From: Nocardioides currus
GTDB lineage: Bacteria; Actinomycetota; Actinomycetes; Propionibacteriales; Nocardioidaceae
Reading direction: 5' to 3'
Assembly: GCF_003057875.1 (NCBI RefSeq)
Contig: NZ_PYXZ01000002.1
Span: 248,254 to 312,253, forward strand
Length of the DNA stretch: 64,000 nt
In this document: one piece after another, positions 27,782 to 36,642 of the stretch
Numbering within the stretch: the first letter of the stretch is position 1
How the letters are laid out: every line of letters starts with the position of its first letter
Translations under genes and position numbers: made by a program
The notes under the pieces: generated by a model
The model's input: only the letters and a program-made list of their open reading frames with translations
Told to the model about the DNA's origin: nothing
Database searches by the model: none

Positions 27782-28963
27782 GTGAAGGAGCGGGTCACGC
27801 AGCTGCTGACGATCGTGCGCCCCGTGGGGTGGCTGATCCTCGGCCTGGGCCTCGTCGCGACCTACCTCGCGATCGTGGCCAACTGGCGAGAGCTCGCCGT
27901 GATCGCTGCTGCCTGCCTGCTCCTCCTCGCGCTCGCCGCGCCGTTCCTCGTCGGTCGCACCAACGTCGCGGTCGACCTGCGGCTCGAGCCCGACCGCGTC
28001 GCGGCGGGGGAGTCCGTCGCCGCCGGGGTGATCGTGCAGAACATCGCCAGCGGTCGGCTGATCCCGACCACCCTCGAGGTGCCCGTCGGCTCCTCTGTCC
28101 ACCGCTACGGCATCGCGTCGCTGCCGTCGGGCGGGCGGCACGAGGAGGCGTTCACGATCCGCACCGAGCACCGGGGCGTCATCGCCGTCGGACCGGCCAC
28201 CACCCGGCGCGGCGACCCGATCGGCATCTTCTCGCGCGACATGGTCTGGACCCCCGTCCGCGAGATCCTGGTACGCCCGCCGATGGTGCCGCTCGACTCG
28301 CTGGGTGCGGGCCTGCTCCGTGACCTCGAGGGCGTCTCGACCGACGCGCTCTCGCAGAGCGACCTGGCCTTCCACGCGCTGCGCGAGTACACCCCCGGCG
28401 ACGACCTGCGCCACATCCACTGGCGCTCGTCGGCCAAGGTGATGGCCTCCGGCGGCGAGTCCAGCCTGCTCGTGCGGCAGTACCTCGACACCCGGCGCAG
28501 CCACGCGGCCATCGTGGTCGACGACGTCGAGGCGTCCTGGGCCGACCCCGAGGCGTTCGAGTCGGCCATGTCGGTGGCGGCGTCCATCGCCGTACGCGCC
28601 GTGCTGGACGACTTCGAGGTGTCCTTCGTCTGCGGCGACACCGCCTCCACCGGCAACGACGGCCACCTCGCGCTCGACGCCGTGTGCCGCGCCGAGCACG
28701 GGCGCACCGGCATCGTGAAGTCGGCCCGCCGTGCCACCCAGGTCGCCCCCGACTGCAGCCTGCTCTTCCTCGTCGGCGGCGTCGACACCGACTTCACCGA
28801 CATGCTGCGCGGAGCCGCGGCCTTCCCGCCCGAGGTGCGCCGGTTCGCGATCCTCATCGACGGCTCGGAGACCAGCCGCGTCACGGAGATCGGCGGGCTC
28901 CCGGTGCTGCACCTGGCGGACAAGGGCGACCTCGGCGGCCTCCTGCAGTGGAGCGTGAAGTGA
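27782..28963 (+). CDS. DUF58 domain-containing membrane protein
   Basis: 393 residues from a GTG at 27782, five bases after moxR. Two hydrophobic segments (about 12-30 and 36-55) are followed by a beta-rich region and the DUF58 signature GDDLRHIHWRSSAK near residue 205, then a Rossmann-like region resembling a von Willebrand A domain. DUF58 proteins accompany MoxR ATPases and may be their substrates. The stop overlaps the GTG of the next gene. Confidence 0.93.
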   Translation: MKERVTQLLTIVRPVGWLILGLGLVATYLAIVANWRELAVIAAACLLLLALAAPFLVGRTNVAVDLRLEPDRVAAGESVAAGVIVQNIASGRLIPTTLEVPVGSSVHRYGIASLPSGGRHEEAFTIRTEHRGVIAVGPATTRRGDPIGIFSRDMVWTPVREILVRPPMVPLDSLGAGLLRDLEGVSTDALSQSDLAFHALREYTPGDDLRHIHWRSSAKVMASGGESSLLVRQYLDTRRSHAAIVVDDVEASWADPEAFESAMSVAASIAVRAVLDDFEVSFVCGDTASTGNDGHLALDAVCRAEHGRTGIVKSARRATQVAPDCSLLFLVGGVDTDFTDMLRGAAAFPPEVRRFAILIDGSETSRVTEIGGLPVLHLADKGDLGGLLQWSVK

Positions 28964-31461
28964 GCACCTCGCACGACGCCTCCCACGACGCCTCGGTCGA
29001 CACCGCCACCCGGTCGCGGCGCCGGTCCGTGCTGCCCGACCCGGCGACCGCGCTCGACCTGGGGTTCGTGCTGCTCCTCAGCGGGCTCGCGCTCAGCGGC
29101 TTCGCGACGTCCTTCACCGGCATCGGGTTCCTCGTCGTCGGCCTGCTCGGCACCGTGATCGGCATCGCCGTCGCCCACGCGTCCCGCGCCCTGCGCTGGC
29201 CCCTGATCGCGCCGGTGCTGATCCTGGCCGTCCTGTTCTTCCTCCTCGGAGGCCCCCTCTGCCTGCGCTCGGTCGGCGACACCGCGTTCCTGCCGGGCGG
29301 CTCCACCCTCGGCAAGCTGGCCGACCAGGCGATCTTCGGCTGGAAGGACCTGCTGACCACGCTGCCGCCCGTCGACGGCGACGGCCCCCTGCTCGTGCTG
29401 CCCTGGCTGCTGGGCCTGGTGGCCGGCCTCGTCGGCACGGTGCTGAGCGGCCTCGGCTTCCGCCGGTCCTGGCTCAGCGCGCTGCTGCCCGTGCTCGGGC
29501 TGACCGCCGTGCTGGTCGCGGTCATCCTCCTCGGCGTGCGCCACCCGCAGTCGGTGCTCGTGCAGGGCTCCGCCTTCGCCGCAGCGGCGCTCGGCTGGCT
29601 GGCCATCCGGGCCCGGCGGGCCTCCGCGAGCGTGCGCGGCGGCTCCTCGGGCTGGGGCCGCGTCGCGCTCGGCGCGGGACTGGTGCTGCTGGCCTCCGCG
29701 CTCGCGATGCCGGCCAGCGCCCTCGTGACCGGGGACGACGACGAGGGACGCGCCGTGGTGCGCACCTGGGTCGAGCCGCCGTTCGACATCGGTCGCTACC
29801 CCTCGCCGCTGGCCGGCTTCCGCAAGTACATCGACCTCGGTTCCGCCGAGGACCCGGCCAACGTCTTCGACAAGACGCTGTTCACGGTCGAGGGCGGCGC
29901 CGGGCTGCGCATCCGCATCGCAGCGATGGACACCTACGACGGCCTGGTCTGGGGCGCTTCCAACGACGCCCTGCCCGGTGCGGCCGACGACTCGTTCCAG
30001 CGCGTCTCGTCCACGATCGACAACCCGGTGAAGGGGAAGAAGGTCACCGCCGAGGTCACGATCGGGGAGGGGTACGACGGCGTGTGGCTGCCCACCATCG
30101 GTGCCCTCCAGGGCGTCGACTTCGGGCTGGGCGACCCGACCACCAAGGCCGAGACCTTCCGCTACAACCTCGCGACCTCGACGGCCGTCGTGCCGTCGGG
30201 CCTGCGACGCGGCGACACCTACTCCTTCACCGCCGTGCAGCCCGACGACGAGCTGACGCCCGAGACGCTGGGATCCTCGTCGCTCACCGGGCTCGCGCCC
30301 GGGACCGGCTTCCTCAAGGAACCGGCCGCCGACTGGTCCGAGAAGGCCACGACCCCGATGGGCCGGGTGCTCGCGATCGCCGCCCACCTCAAGTCCGAGG
30401 GGAAGTACTCCGACGGCGTGGTCAAGGCCGAGCAGATCTACCACCCGGGCCACAACATTCAGCGGCTCTCCGACGGCTTCATCGGCGCCCAGCAGATGGT
30501 CGGCAACGACGAGCAGTACGCCGCCGTGATGGCCCTGCTGGCCAACGAGGTCGGCGTCCCGGCGCGGGTGGTGCTCGGTGCCGTGGTCCCCGACGACGGC
30601 GTCGTCACCGGTGAGCAGGTGCAGGCGTGGGTCGAGCTGCGCGCCTCGGACGGCTCGTGGCGCACGTTGCCGACCGAGGAGTTCATGTCGACGGAGAAGC
30701 CGTCGGAGCAGCTGCCCGAGACCGACACCCCGATGAGCGGCACGGTCGTCCCGCCGCCCGCGCCGATCCCGCCGCCGTCCGACGCCGGCGACCAGAGCGA
30801 CGCCGACCTCAAGGAGCGCAAGGCCACCAAGGAGGACGAGGACGAGAAGTCCATCGCCGAGCGGCTGCCGGCCTGGGTGCTGGTCGTCGTGAAGTACGTC
30901 GGTGGCCCGCTCCTCCTCGTGGTGGCGCTGCTCGGCGCGATCATCGGGTTGAAGCTGCTGCGGCGACGCCGTCGGCGCACGGCCTCCGTCGTGTCCGCCC
31001 GCTTCGTCGGCGCCTGGCGCGAGCTGGTCGACCACGCGCGCGACCTGGGCCAGCCGGTCCCGCTGGGCCCGACCGTCACACGGCGCGAGCAGTCGGGGTC
31101 GATCGGCACCGAGTCGGCGCCGTCGCTGGCGCGCCGCGCCGACAGCTTCGTCTTCGGCCCCACTGCGCCTCAAGCCGAGGCAGCGGCGACCTACTGGGAG
31201 TCCGTCGACGCCGAGCGCCGGACGATGTCGGCGTCGGTCGGCCGGCGCAGGCGCCTGCTCGCCGCGATCAGCCTCGCCTCGCTGCGGAGGGGGACGGCCA
31301 CGGTCTCACCGACCTCGATCGGAGCGACGACCCCGGCCTCCGACGAGCCGGCCGCCCCCGCGCGGGCGGGTCGCCTCTCGCGCCTGCCGCGCCTCCCGCG
31401 GGTGCCGGCCCTGCCCCGGGTGTCGAAGCGGCCCCGCGGCGGCAAGCGGCGCTCGTCCTGA
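28960..31461 (+). CDS. Transglutaminase-fold membrane protein lacking the catalytic triad
   Basis: 833 residues from a GTG at 28960 overlapping the DUF58 stop. Residues about 25-260 hold several membrane helices of the DUF3488 type; a large outside region includes the transglutaminase-like core; one helix (about 640-663) precedes a basic cytoplasmic tail. In the core the expected Cys of the GDCEQFA-type motif is Asp517 (VGNDEQYAAVM), the His of HAWVE is Gln555 (VQAWVEL) and the Asp of DPT is Leu570 (TLPTEEF), while the GVPARVVLG segment between them is conserved. It therefore looks enzymatically dead and may serve as a binding or scaffold protein with MoxR and DUF58. Confidence 0.9.
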   Translation: MSTSHDASHDASVDTATRSRRRSVLPDPATALDLGFVLLLSGLALSGFATSFTGIGFLVVGLLGTVIGIAVAHASRALRWPLIAPVLILAVLFFLLGGPLCLRSVGDTAFLPGGSTLGKLADQAIFGWKDLLTTLPPVDGDGPLLVLPWLLGLVAGLVGTVLSGLGFRRSWLSALLPVLGLTAVLVAVILLGVRHPQSVLVQGSAFAAAALGWLAIRARRASASVRGGSSGWGRVALGAGLVLLASALAMPASALVTGDDDEGRAVVRTWVEPPFDIGRYPSPLAGFRKYIDLGSAEDPANVFDKTLFTVEGGAGLRIRIAAMDTYDGLVWGASNDALPGAADDSFQRVSSTIDNPVKGKKVTAEVTIGEGYDGVWLPTIGALQGVDFGLGDPTTKAETFRYNLATSTAVVPSGLRRGDTYSFTAVQPDDELTPETLGSSSLTGLAPGTGFLKEPAADWSEKATTPMGRVLAIAAHLKSEGKYSDGVVKAEQIYHPGHNIQRLSDGFIGAQQMVGNDEQYAAVMALLANEVGVPARVVLGAVVPDDGVVTGEQVQAWVELRASDGSWRTLPTEEFMSTEKPSEQLPETDTPMSGTVVPPPAPIPPPSDAGDQSDADLKERKATKEDEDEKSIAERLPAWVLVVVKYVGGPLLLVVALLGAIIGLKLLRRRRRRTASVVSARFVGAWRELVDHARDLGQPVPLGPTVTRREQSGSIGTESAPSLARRADSFVFGPTAPQAEAAATYWESVDAERRTMSASVGRRRRLLAAISLASLRRGTATVSPTSIGATTPASDEPAAPARAGRLSRLPRLPRVPALPRVSKRPRGGKRRSS

Positions 31462-31751
31462 CCGCGGTGCCGTGATTGGTCTTTTCCAGCCACGCCTGAC
31501 TAAACTGGCGTGTCGGCCCAACGTGGGTTGTGATTTGTGGTGCCTCGCGGCTGCCCGATCACGCGTCGTCCGTTCACAGGAGCGGGTTGCTGCGTGTCCG
31601 GGAATGAGTCACCACACTCCACCGCACGAGGTCCACCGCCAGGCGACGTAGTCGCGCGGCGGAGGTTCGCGGGCCACCTGCTCCTTGCCCTTCCAACAAG
31701 GGTGGAGCGGTGCAGCAACGGTAGAAGACCGAACAACAGATTGTGGAGGAC
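31462..31751 (+). promoter_or_regulatory. infA (alpha operon) promoter and leader
   Basis: A 290-base gap without a gene. TAAACT (31501-31506) is a good -10; TTGGTC at 31476-31481 is a possible -35 with a long 19-base spacer. The leader contains a hairpin: GCTCC (31680-31684) pairs with GGAGC (31704-31708) and CCCTT (31688-31692) with AAGGG (31698-31702). It lies 44 bases before the infA ATG. Confidence 0.5.
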
Positions 31752-31973
31752 ATGCCGAAGAAAGAAGGCGTGATCGAACTCGAGGGCTCCGTCGTGGAGG
31801 CCCTTCCGAACGCCATGTTCCGGGTCGAGCTGACCAACGGACACAAGGTGCTCGCCCACATCAGCGGCAAGATGCGCCAGCACTACATCCGGATCCTCCC
31901 CGAGGACCGTGTGGTGGTGGAGCTGTCTCCCTACGACCTGACGCGAGGTCGGATCGTCTACCGCTACAAGTAG
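31752..31973 (+). CDS. infA: Translation initiation factor IF-1
   Basis: 73 residues from the ATG at 31752 behind a GGAGG ribosome site; an in-frame TTG three codons earlier is less likely. S1-like OB fold throughout ([20 protein letters not shown] to RGRIVYRYK). IF-1 blocks the A site during initiation. Gene order infA-rpmJ-rpsM is the usual one. Confidence 0.99.
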   Translation: MPKKEGVIELEGSVVEALPNAMFRVELTNGHKVLAHISGKMRQHYIRILPEDRVVVELSPYDLTRGRIVYRYK

Positions 31974-32003
31974 CAGCCACTCCTAGCTAGAAAGGGCTGA
32001 CAA

Positions 32004-32117
32004 GTGAAGGTCAACCCGAGCGTCAAGCCGATGTGCGACAAGTGCAAGGTCATCCGTCGTCACGGCCGCGTCATGGTCATCTGCGAGAACCCGCGCCACA
32101 AGCAGCGGCAGGGTTGA
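32004..32117 (+). CDS. rpmJ: 50S ribosomal protein L36, zinc form
   Basis: 37 residues from a GTG at 32004 with GAAAGGG upstream: [20 protein letters not shown], then [17 protein letters not shown]. The CxxC...C...H set makes it the zinc-dependent type, in line with the zinc form of S14 at 9955. It binds 23S rRNA late in assembly. Confidence 0.97.
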   Translation: MKVNPSVKPMCDKCKVIRRHGRVMVICENPRHKQRQG

Positions 32118-32120
32118 GTG

Positions 32121-32191
32121 TGAGCGTTCAGATACGGCGAAGCCGGAGCTGAACGCTCATCGCGAGCCGCGCAGCCGCTTGCGGCAAGCGG
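32121..32191. repeat. Paired inverted repeats between rpmJ and rpsM
   Basis: TGAGCGTTCAG (32121-32131) and CTGAACGCTCA (32149-32159) are perfect 11-base arms enclosing a further CGGC-GAA-GCCG stem, starting four bases after the rpmJ stop. A second hairpin CCGCTTG/CAAGCGG (32175-32191, three-base loop) follows. No T run is present. They may be an attenuator, an RNA-processing site or a dispersed palindromic element; the remaining 170 bases to rpsM show nothing else clear. Confidence 0.7.
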
Positions 32192-32358
32192 GCTTGACGC
32201 CCAGTAGTAGCCAGAGCAACACAACAACACAACGTGATCGCTAGGTCCGCCCAGGCGGACTGAAGTCACCTCCGGAGCACCGGCCGGAGCCCACCCGAGG
32301 CGGGATGGGACGCGACACGACCAGAAACCGATGCGAGAACAGACAAGGAAACCGCCAC

Positions 32359-32733
32359 ATGGCACGCCTCGTTGGTGTGGACCTCCCGCGCGACAAGCGC
32401 ATCGAGATCGCACTCACCTACATCTACGGCATCGGCCGTACCCGCGCCCAGCAGCTGCTCGCCGCGACCGGGGTTGACCCGAACGCCCGCGTGCACACGC
32501 TCGGTGACGAGGAGCTGGTCAAGCTCCGCGACGAGATCGAAGCCAACTTCAAGATCGAGGGTGACCTCCGTCGCGAGGTCCAGGCAGACATCCGCCGCAA
32601 GATCGAGATCGGCAGCTACCAGGGTCGTCGCCACCGCATGGGCCTCCCGGTCCGCGGTCAGCGCACCAAGACCAACGCGCGCACCCGCAAGGGTCCCAAG
32701 CGCACTGTCGCCGGCAAGAAGAAGGCGAAGTGA
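32359..32733 (+). CDS. rpsM: 30S ribosomal protein S13
   Basis: 124 residues from the ATG at 32359. It opens [19 protein letters not shown] and has [11 protein letters not shown] (helix-hairpin-helix) and the basic [18 protein letters not shown] tail that touches P-site tRNA. The upstream in-frame ATG at 32305 gives an untypical start. Confidence 0.98.
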   Translation: MARLVGVDLPRDKRIEIALTYIYGIGRTRAQQLLAATGVDPNARVHTLGDEELVKLRDEIEANFKIEGDLRREVQADIRRKIEIGSYQGRRHRMGLPVRGQRTKTNARTRKGPKRTVAGKKKAK

Positions 32734-32803
32734 TCCAACGCCTCGTGCGTTGACCACCGCCGCTTCACTCAGCTTCCAGACCAGTTACTCATAGGAGAAC
32801 CGA

Positions 32804-33199
32804 ATGCCTCCCAAGAGCCGCGCCACCAAGGTGCGTCGCAAGGAGAAGAAGAACGTTGCTCAGGGCGAAGCCCACATCAAGAGCACGTTCAACAACACCA
32901 TCGTCACCATCACCGACCCGACCGGCGCCGTGATCTCGTGGGCCTCCGCCGGCACCGTCGGCTTCAAGGGCTCGCGCAAGTCCACGCCGTTCGCCGCTCA
33001 GATGGCCGCCGAGGCCGCCGGTCGTCGGGCCATGGACCACGGCATGAAGAAGATCGACGTCTTCGTCAAGGGTCCGGGCTCGGGTCGCGAGACCGCGATC
33101 CGTTCGCTGGGTGCGATCGGCCTCGAGGTCGGCACCATCCAGGACGTCACGCCCACCCCCCACAACGGATGCCGCCCGCCCAAGCGCCGGCGCGTCTGA
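32804..33199 (+). CDS. rpsK: 30S ribosomal protein S11
   Basis: 131 residues, with the invariant [15 protein letters not shown] and the C-terminal [17 protein letters not shown]11 lies on the platform near the E site. A TAGGAGAA ribosome site lies upstream. Confidence 0.99.
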   Translation: MPPKSRATKVRRKEKKNVAQGEAHIKSTFNNTIVTITDPTGAVISWASAGTVGFKGSRKSTPFAAQMAAEAAGRRAMDHGMKKIDVFVKGPGSGRETAIRSLGAIGLEVGTIQDVTPTPHNGCRPPKRRRV

Positions 33200-33225
33200 C
33201 CCGAGACTGAGAAAGAGAGACTGAC

Positions 33226-33834
33226 ATGGCCCGTTACACCGGACCCATGACCCGCAAGTCGCGCCGTCTCGGTGTCGACATCGTCGGTGGCGACTCGTCC
33301 TTCGAGAAGCGCCCCTACCCTCCCGGCCAGCACGGCCGCGGCCGCATCAAGGAGAGCGAGTACCTCCTCCAGCTGCGCGAGAAGCAGAAGGCCCGCTTCA
33401 CCTACGGCGTGATGGAGAAGCAGTTCCTGCGCTACTACAAGGAGGCGAACCGTCGGCAGGGCAAGACGGGTGAGAACCTGCTCCAGCTGCTCGAGTGCCG
33501 CCTCGACAACGTCGTCTACCGTGCCGGCTTCGCCCGCACCCGTCGCGCTGCCCGCCAGCTCGTCGTGCACGGCCACTTCCTGGTCAACGGCCACAAGGTC
33601 GACATCCCCAGCTACCAGGTCTCGGCCCACGACATCATCGACGTGCGCGAGAAGTCGCTGGAGATGACGCCGTTCATCGTGGCTCGCGAGACCCACGCCG
33701 AGCGCCACGTCCCGGCCTGGCTGCAGGCGCTGCCCAACCGGATGCGCATCCTCGTGCACCAGGTGCCGGTCCGCGCGCAGATCGACACGCAGGTCACCGA
33801 ACAGCTGATCGTCGAGTACTACTCCAAGAAGTAA
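33226..33834 (+). CDS. rpsD: 30S ribosomal protein S4
   Basis: 202 residues. The S4 RNA-binding domain (ECRLDNVVYRAGFARTRRAARQLVVHGHFLVNG) is intact. The N-terminus lacks the zinc Cys set, so it is the C-minus form. S4 starts 30S assembly and in E. coli represses the alpha operon. Confidence 0.99.
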   Translation: MARYTGPMTRKSRRLGVDIVGGDSSFEKRPYPPGQHGRGRIKESEYLLQLREKQKARFTYGVMEKQFLRYYKEANRRQGKTGENLLQLLECRLDNVVYRAGFARTRRAARQLVVHGHFLVNGHKVDIPSYQVSAHDIIDVREKSLEMTPFIVARETHAERHVPAWLQALPNRMRILVHQVPVRAQIDTQVTEQLIVEYYSKK

Positions 33835-33840
33835 TCCCCT

Positions 33841-33875
33841 CCTCGGTGGTCGCCCGGCAACGGGCGGCCCCGAGG
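33841..33875 (+). other. Hairpin between rpsD and rpoA
   Basis: CCTCGG (33841-33846) pairs with CCGAGG (33870-33875) and CGCCCG (33851-33856) with CGGGCG (33861-33866) around a GCAA tetraloop. It starts seven bases after the rpsD stop; without a T tract it is more likely a processing or stability element than a strong terminator. Confidence 0.6.
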
Positions 33876-33939
33876 CATCCTCTCCCAGAATGAGATCGGG
33901 TCCATCAAATGGTGGTTGGATCCGGGAAGGAAAGAATCA

Positions 33940-34956
33940 GTGCTTATCGCTCAGCGCCCGACCCTGTCCGAGGAGTCGGTGGACGAGTTCCGCTCGCGCT
34001 TCGTCATCGAGCCCCTCGAGCCCGGCTTCGGCTACACGCTCGGCAACTCGCTCCGTCGTACCCTCCTGTCCTCCATCCCGGGGGCCTCGGTCACGAGCAT
34101 CAAGGTGGACACCGTCCTCCACGAGTTCTCGACCATCGAGGGTGTCACCGAGGACGTCACCGAGATCATCCTCAACCTGAAGGGCCTCGTCGTCTCCTCC
34201 GAGCACGACGAGCCCGTCACGATGTACCTCCGCAAGTCCGGCGCCGGTGCCGTCACCGCCGCTGACATCGCGCCGCCGGCCGGTGTCGAGGTGCACAACC
34301 CCGACCTCAAGATCGCCACGCTGTCCGACAAGGGCAAGCTGGAGATGGAGCTGGTCGTCGAGCGTGGCCGCGGCTACGTCTCGGCTGTCCAGAACAAGGG
34401 TGCCGACAACGAGATCGGCCGCATGCCGGTCGACTCGATCTACAGCCCCGTGCTGAAGGTGACCTACAAGGTCGAGGCCACCCGTGTCGAGCAGCGCACC
34501 GACTTCGACAAGCTCGTCATCGACGTCGAGACCAAGCAGTCGATCCGTCCCCGCGACGCGATCGCCTCGGCCGGCAAGACCCTGGTCGAGCTGTTCGGCC
34601 TGGCCCGTGAGCTCAACGTCGAGGCCGAGGGCATCGACATCGGCCCGTCGCCCGTCGACGAGCAGCTCGCCGCCGACCTCGCCCTCCCGGTCGAGGACCT
34701 GCAGCTGACGGTCCGTTCCTACAACTGCCTCAAGCGCGAGGGCATCCACACCGTGGGTGAGCTCATCAGCCGCTCGGAGCAGGACCTGCTCGACATCCGC
34801 AACTTCGGTGCGAAGTCGATCGACGAGGTCAAGGCCAAGCTGGTCGAGATGGGCCTGTCCCTCAAGGACAGCGCGCCCGGCTTCGACCCGCACGCCGCCC
34901 TCGCGGCCTACGGCGACGACGACGACGACGCCTTCGTCGAGGACGAGCAGTACTAA
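33940..34956 (+). CDS. rpoA: DNA-directed RNA polymerase alpha subunit
   Basis: 338 residues from the GTG at 33940, behind GGAAGGA; an in-frame TTG at 33916 would add eight residues. N-terminal dimerisation domain with [16 protein letters not shown]-terminal DNA/activator-binding domain with [17 protein letters not shown], then an acidic tail ([15 protein letters not shown]). It assembles the polymerase core and contacts UP elements and activators. Confidence 0.98.
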   Translation: MLIAQRPTLSEESVDEFRSRFVIEPLEPGFGYTLGNSLRRTLLSSIPGASVTSIKVDTVLHEFSTIEGVTEDVTEIILNLKGLVVSSEHDEPVTMYLRKSGAGAVTAADIAPPAGVEVHNPDLKIATLSDKGKLEMELVVERGRGYVSAVQNKGADNEIGRMPVDSIYSPVLKVTYKVEATRVEQRTDFDKLVIDVETKQSIRPRDAIASAGKTLVELFGLARELNVEAEGIDIGPSPVDEQLAADLALPVEDLQLTVRSYNCLKREGIHTVGELISRSEQDLLDIRNFGAKSIDEVKAKLVEMGLSLKDSAPGFDPHAALAAYGDDDDDAFVEDEQY

Positions 34957-34964
34957 ACCCAAAC

Positions 34965-34984
34965 CGCCGCTCGCCCGAGCGGCG
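34965..34984 (+). other. Hairpin between rpoA and rplQ
   Basis: CGCCGCTC (34965-34972) and GAGCGGCG (34977-34984) form an eight-base perfect stem with a GCCC loop, nine bases after the rpoA stop. No T tract follows. It could lower readthrough into rplQ or protect the rpoA 3' end. Confidence 0.6.
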
Positions 34985-35028
34985 TCTACCCCGGTACCTC
35001 ACACGGCCGGAGAGAATCGAGAGATGAC

Positions 35029-35634
35029 ATGCCCCAGCCCAAGAAGGGCAAGCGCCTCGGCGGTAGCCCCGCCCACCAGCGCCTGATCCTGGCCAACCTG
35101 TCGACCCAGCTCTTCGAGCACGGTCGGATCACCACCACCGAGACCCGTGCGCGCATGCTGCGCCCGGTCGCGGAGAAGCTGATCACCAAGGCCAAGAAGG
35201 GTGACCTGCACAACCGTCGCGAGGTCCTCAAGACCATCCGCGACAAGTCCGTCGTGCACACGCTGTTCACCGAGATCGCCCCGACCTTCGCGGAGCGTCC
35301 CGGTGGCTACACCCGCATCACCAAGATCGGCCCCCGCAAGGGCGACAACGCCCCCATGGCGGTCATCGAGCTGGTGACCGAGGCCTACAGCCCGAAGGCT
35401 CCCTCGTCGAAGAAGACCGCCGCCGCGGCCGCTCCGGTCGAGGTTGCCCCAGTCGAGCAGCCGGTCGAGGAGTCGGAGGTCGACGAGACCACCGCCGCCG
35501 AGGAGCACGAGGCCGCCGCTGAGGAGCACGAGGCCGCGGCCGAGGAGCACGAGGCTGCCGCTGAGGAGCACGAGGCTGCCGCCGAGGAGCACGAGGCTGC
35601 CGCCGAGGCTGCCGAGGGCGAGTCCAAGGCCTGA
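35029..35634 (+). CDS. rplQ: 50S ribosomal protein L17 with repeat tail
   Basis: 201 residues. Residues 1 to about 118 are standard L17 ([40 protein letters not shown]). The rest is an Ala/Glu/Pro tail that contains five consecutive EEHEAAA units at 35500-35604. Acidic tails are common on actinobacterial L17, but a clean heptad-like tandem repeat is less so. Last gene of the alpha operon, closed by the hairpin at 35648. Confidence 0.98.
   Translation: MPQPKKGKRLGGSPAHQRLILANLSTQLFEHGRITTTETRARMLRPVAEKLITKAKKGDLHNRREVLKTIRDKSVVHTLFTEIAPTFAERPGGYTRITKIGPRKGDNAPMAVIELVTEAYSPKAPSSKKTAAAAAPVEVAPVEQPVEESEVDETTAAEEHEAAAEEHEAAAEEHEAAAEEHEAAAEEHEAAAEAAEGESKA
35500..35604 (+). repeat. Five 21-base tandem repeats in the rplQ tail
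   Basis: Units start at 35500, 35521, 35542, 35563 and 35584, each beginning GAGGAGCACGAGGC and encoding EEHEAAA. They differ only at third codon positions (GCC/GCG/GCT), and units 4 and 5 are identical. The low divergence suggests recent slippage-type expansion. Confidence 0.95.
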
Positions 35635-35647
35635 GCCACGCACATCG

Positions 35648-35678
35648 AGGCCCGCCACCCTGCTGGGGTGGCGGGCCT
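35648..35678. terminator. Bidirectional terminator between rplQ and the ketopantoate reductase gene
   Basis: AGGCCCGCCACCC (35648-35660) and GGGTGGCGGGCCT (35666-35678) form a perfect 13-base stem with a TGCTG loop, 13 bases after rplQ and seven before the end of the convergent gene. Short T-containing flanks exist on both sides. Confidence 0.9.
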
Positions 35679-35685
35679 TCGTGCG

Positions 35686-36642
35686 TCAGAGGCGGCGGAG
35701 GGTGTCGCCCGCGTCCAGGCTGCGAGGCTCGCCGCCGCTCGCGGCGAGCGCACGGGTGGCCTCGACGATCGCCGCGTTGGCCGGCGTGGGCACGCCGAGC
35801 AGTCGGCCCTGGAGCACGATCTCGCCGGAGAGGTAGTCGATCTCCGAGTCGCCCGTCCCGCGCCGCAGGCTCTGCCAGGTCGAGCCTCCCTCGCGCGCGA
35901 GGTCGCTGCGCCGCGCCAGGACGTCGCCGCGCCGCGCCCGGTCCTGATCTGCGGTGACCAGCGAGACGCCGGCGCGCGCCAGCACCCGCTCGCCCTCGGC
36001 CACGGCCCGATCGGCCAGCTCGTCGGCGGCGTCTCCCTGCCGGTAGGACGCGTCGACGCCGTTGCCGACGTTCATCAGCAGCTTGCGGCGCTTCCAGGCC
36101 ATGATGTCGTCGCGCTCCTCGGACACCATGCCGGCGGCCCGCAGGTCGGCGGCCACGGCGGCCGTCGTGTCGTCAGTGCCGCCGGGGATGCGGCCGATGT
36201 CGAGGATCGCGGGCGTGGGGTGGCAGCCGGCCACCACGACACCGGGCTCGAGGTGCGTGGCCGGCAGCATCACGCACACGGCGTAGGTGTGGGCGAACAC
36301 GCGCAGGACGGCGGTCTCGGTGGCGATGCCGTTCGTCGCGCACACGATCGGCGTGCGGCTCGGCGCGTGGGTGCGCAGGTCGGCGAGTGCCGTTGCCGCC
36401 TGGTGCGACTTCACGGCCAGGACGACGACCGTGTCGTCGGTCCACTCGACGTCGGCGGCGGTGTCGGTGGCCGGTGCCACGATGCGGTGCATGCCGGAGC
36501 CCGTGTCGAGTCGCAGTCCGCCCTCGCGGATCGCCGCGAGGTGGGCGCCGCGTGCGACCAGCGTGACCGAGCGGTCCGCCAGCGCGAGGTGCCCGCCGAT
36601 GACGCCGCCGACGGCGCCGGTGCCGTAGACGACGTACCTCAC
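35686..36642 (-). CDS. 2-dehydropantoate 2-reductase family protein
   Basis: 318 residues from a GTG at 36642 that overlaps the stop of the GntR gene. The N-terminal Rossmann motif GTGAVGGVIGG binds NADPH, and MAWKRRKLLMNVGNGVDA contains the conserved Lys and Asn of ketopantoate reductases. The usual reaction is reduction of ketopantoate to pantoate in CoA synthesis, but several paralogues act on other 2-keto acids. A partner regulator gene rather than pan genes argues for caution. Confidence 0.85.
   Translation of the reverse strand: MRYVVYGTGAVGGVIGGHLALADRSVTLVARGAHLAAIREGGLRLDTGSGMHRIVAPATDTAADVEWTDDTVVVLAVKSHQAATALADLRTHAPSRTPIVCATNGIATETAVLRVFAHTYAVCVMLPATHLEPGVVVAGCHPTPAILDIGRIPGGTDDTTAAVAADLRAAGMVSEERDDIMAWKRRKLLMNVGNGVDASYRQGDAADELADRAVAEGERVLARAGVSLVTADQDRARRGDVLARRSDLAREGGSTWQSLRRGTGDSEIDYLSGEIVLQGRLLGVPTPANAAIVEATRALAASGGEPRSLDAGDTLRRL

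Noticed and set aside
28105..31173. 1022-codon open frame on the minus strand opposite the DUF58 and transglutaminase genes
   Set aside because: Arg/Gly/His-rich low-complexity translation, typical of the antisense frame of GC-rich codon usage; the plus-strand genes have clear domains and start overlaps.
15796..31751. The map-infA gap as a genomic island
   Set aside because: No integrase, tRNA, direct repeats or visible base-composition change; codon style equals that of its neighbours.
35500..35604. CRISPR-like periodic repeat
   Set aside because: Contiguous 21-base units without spacers inside the rplQ coding frame; a protein repeat, not an array.
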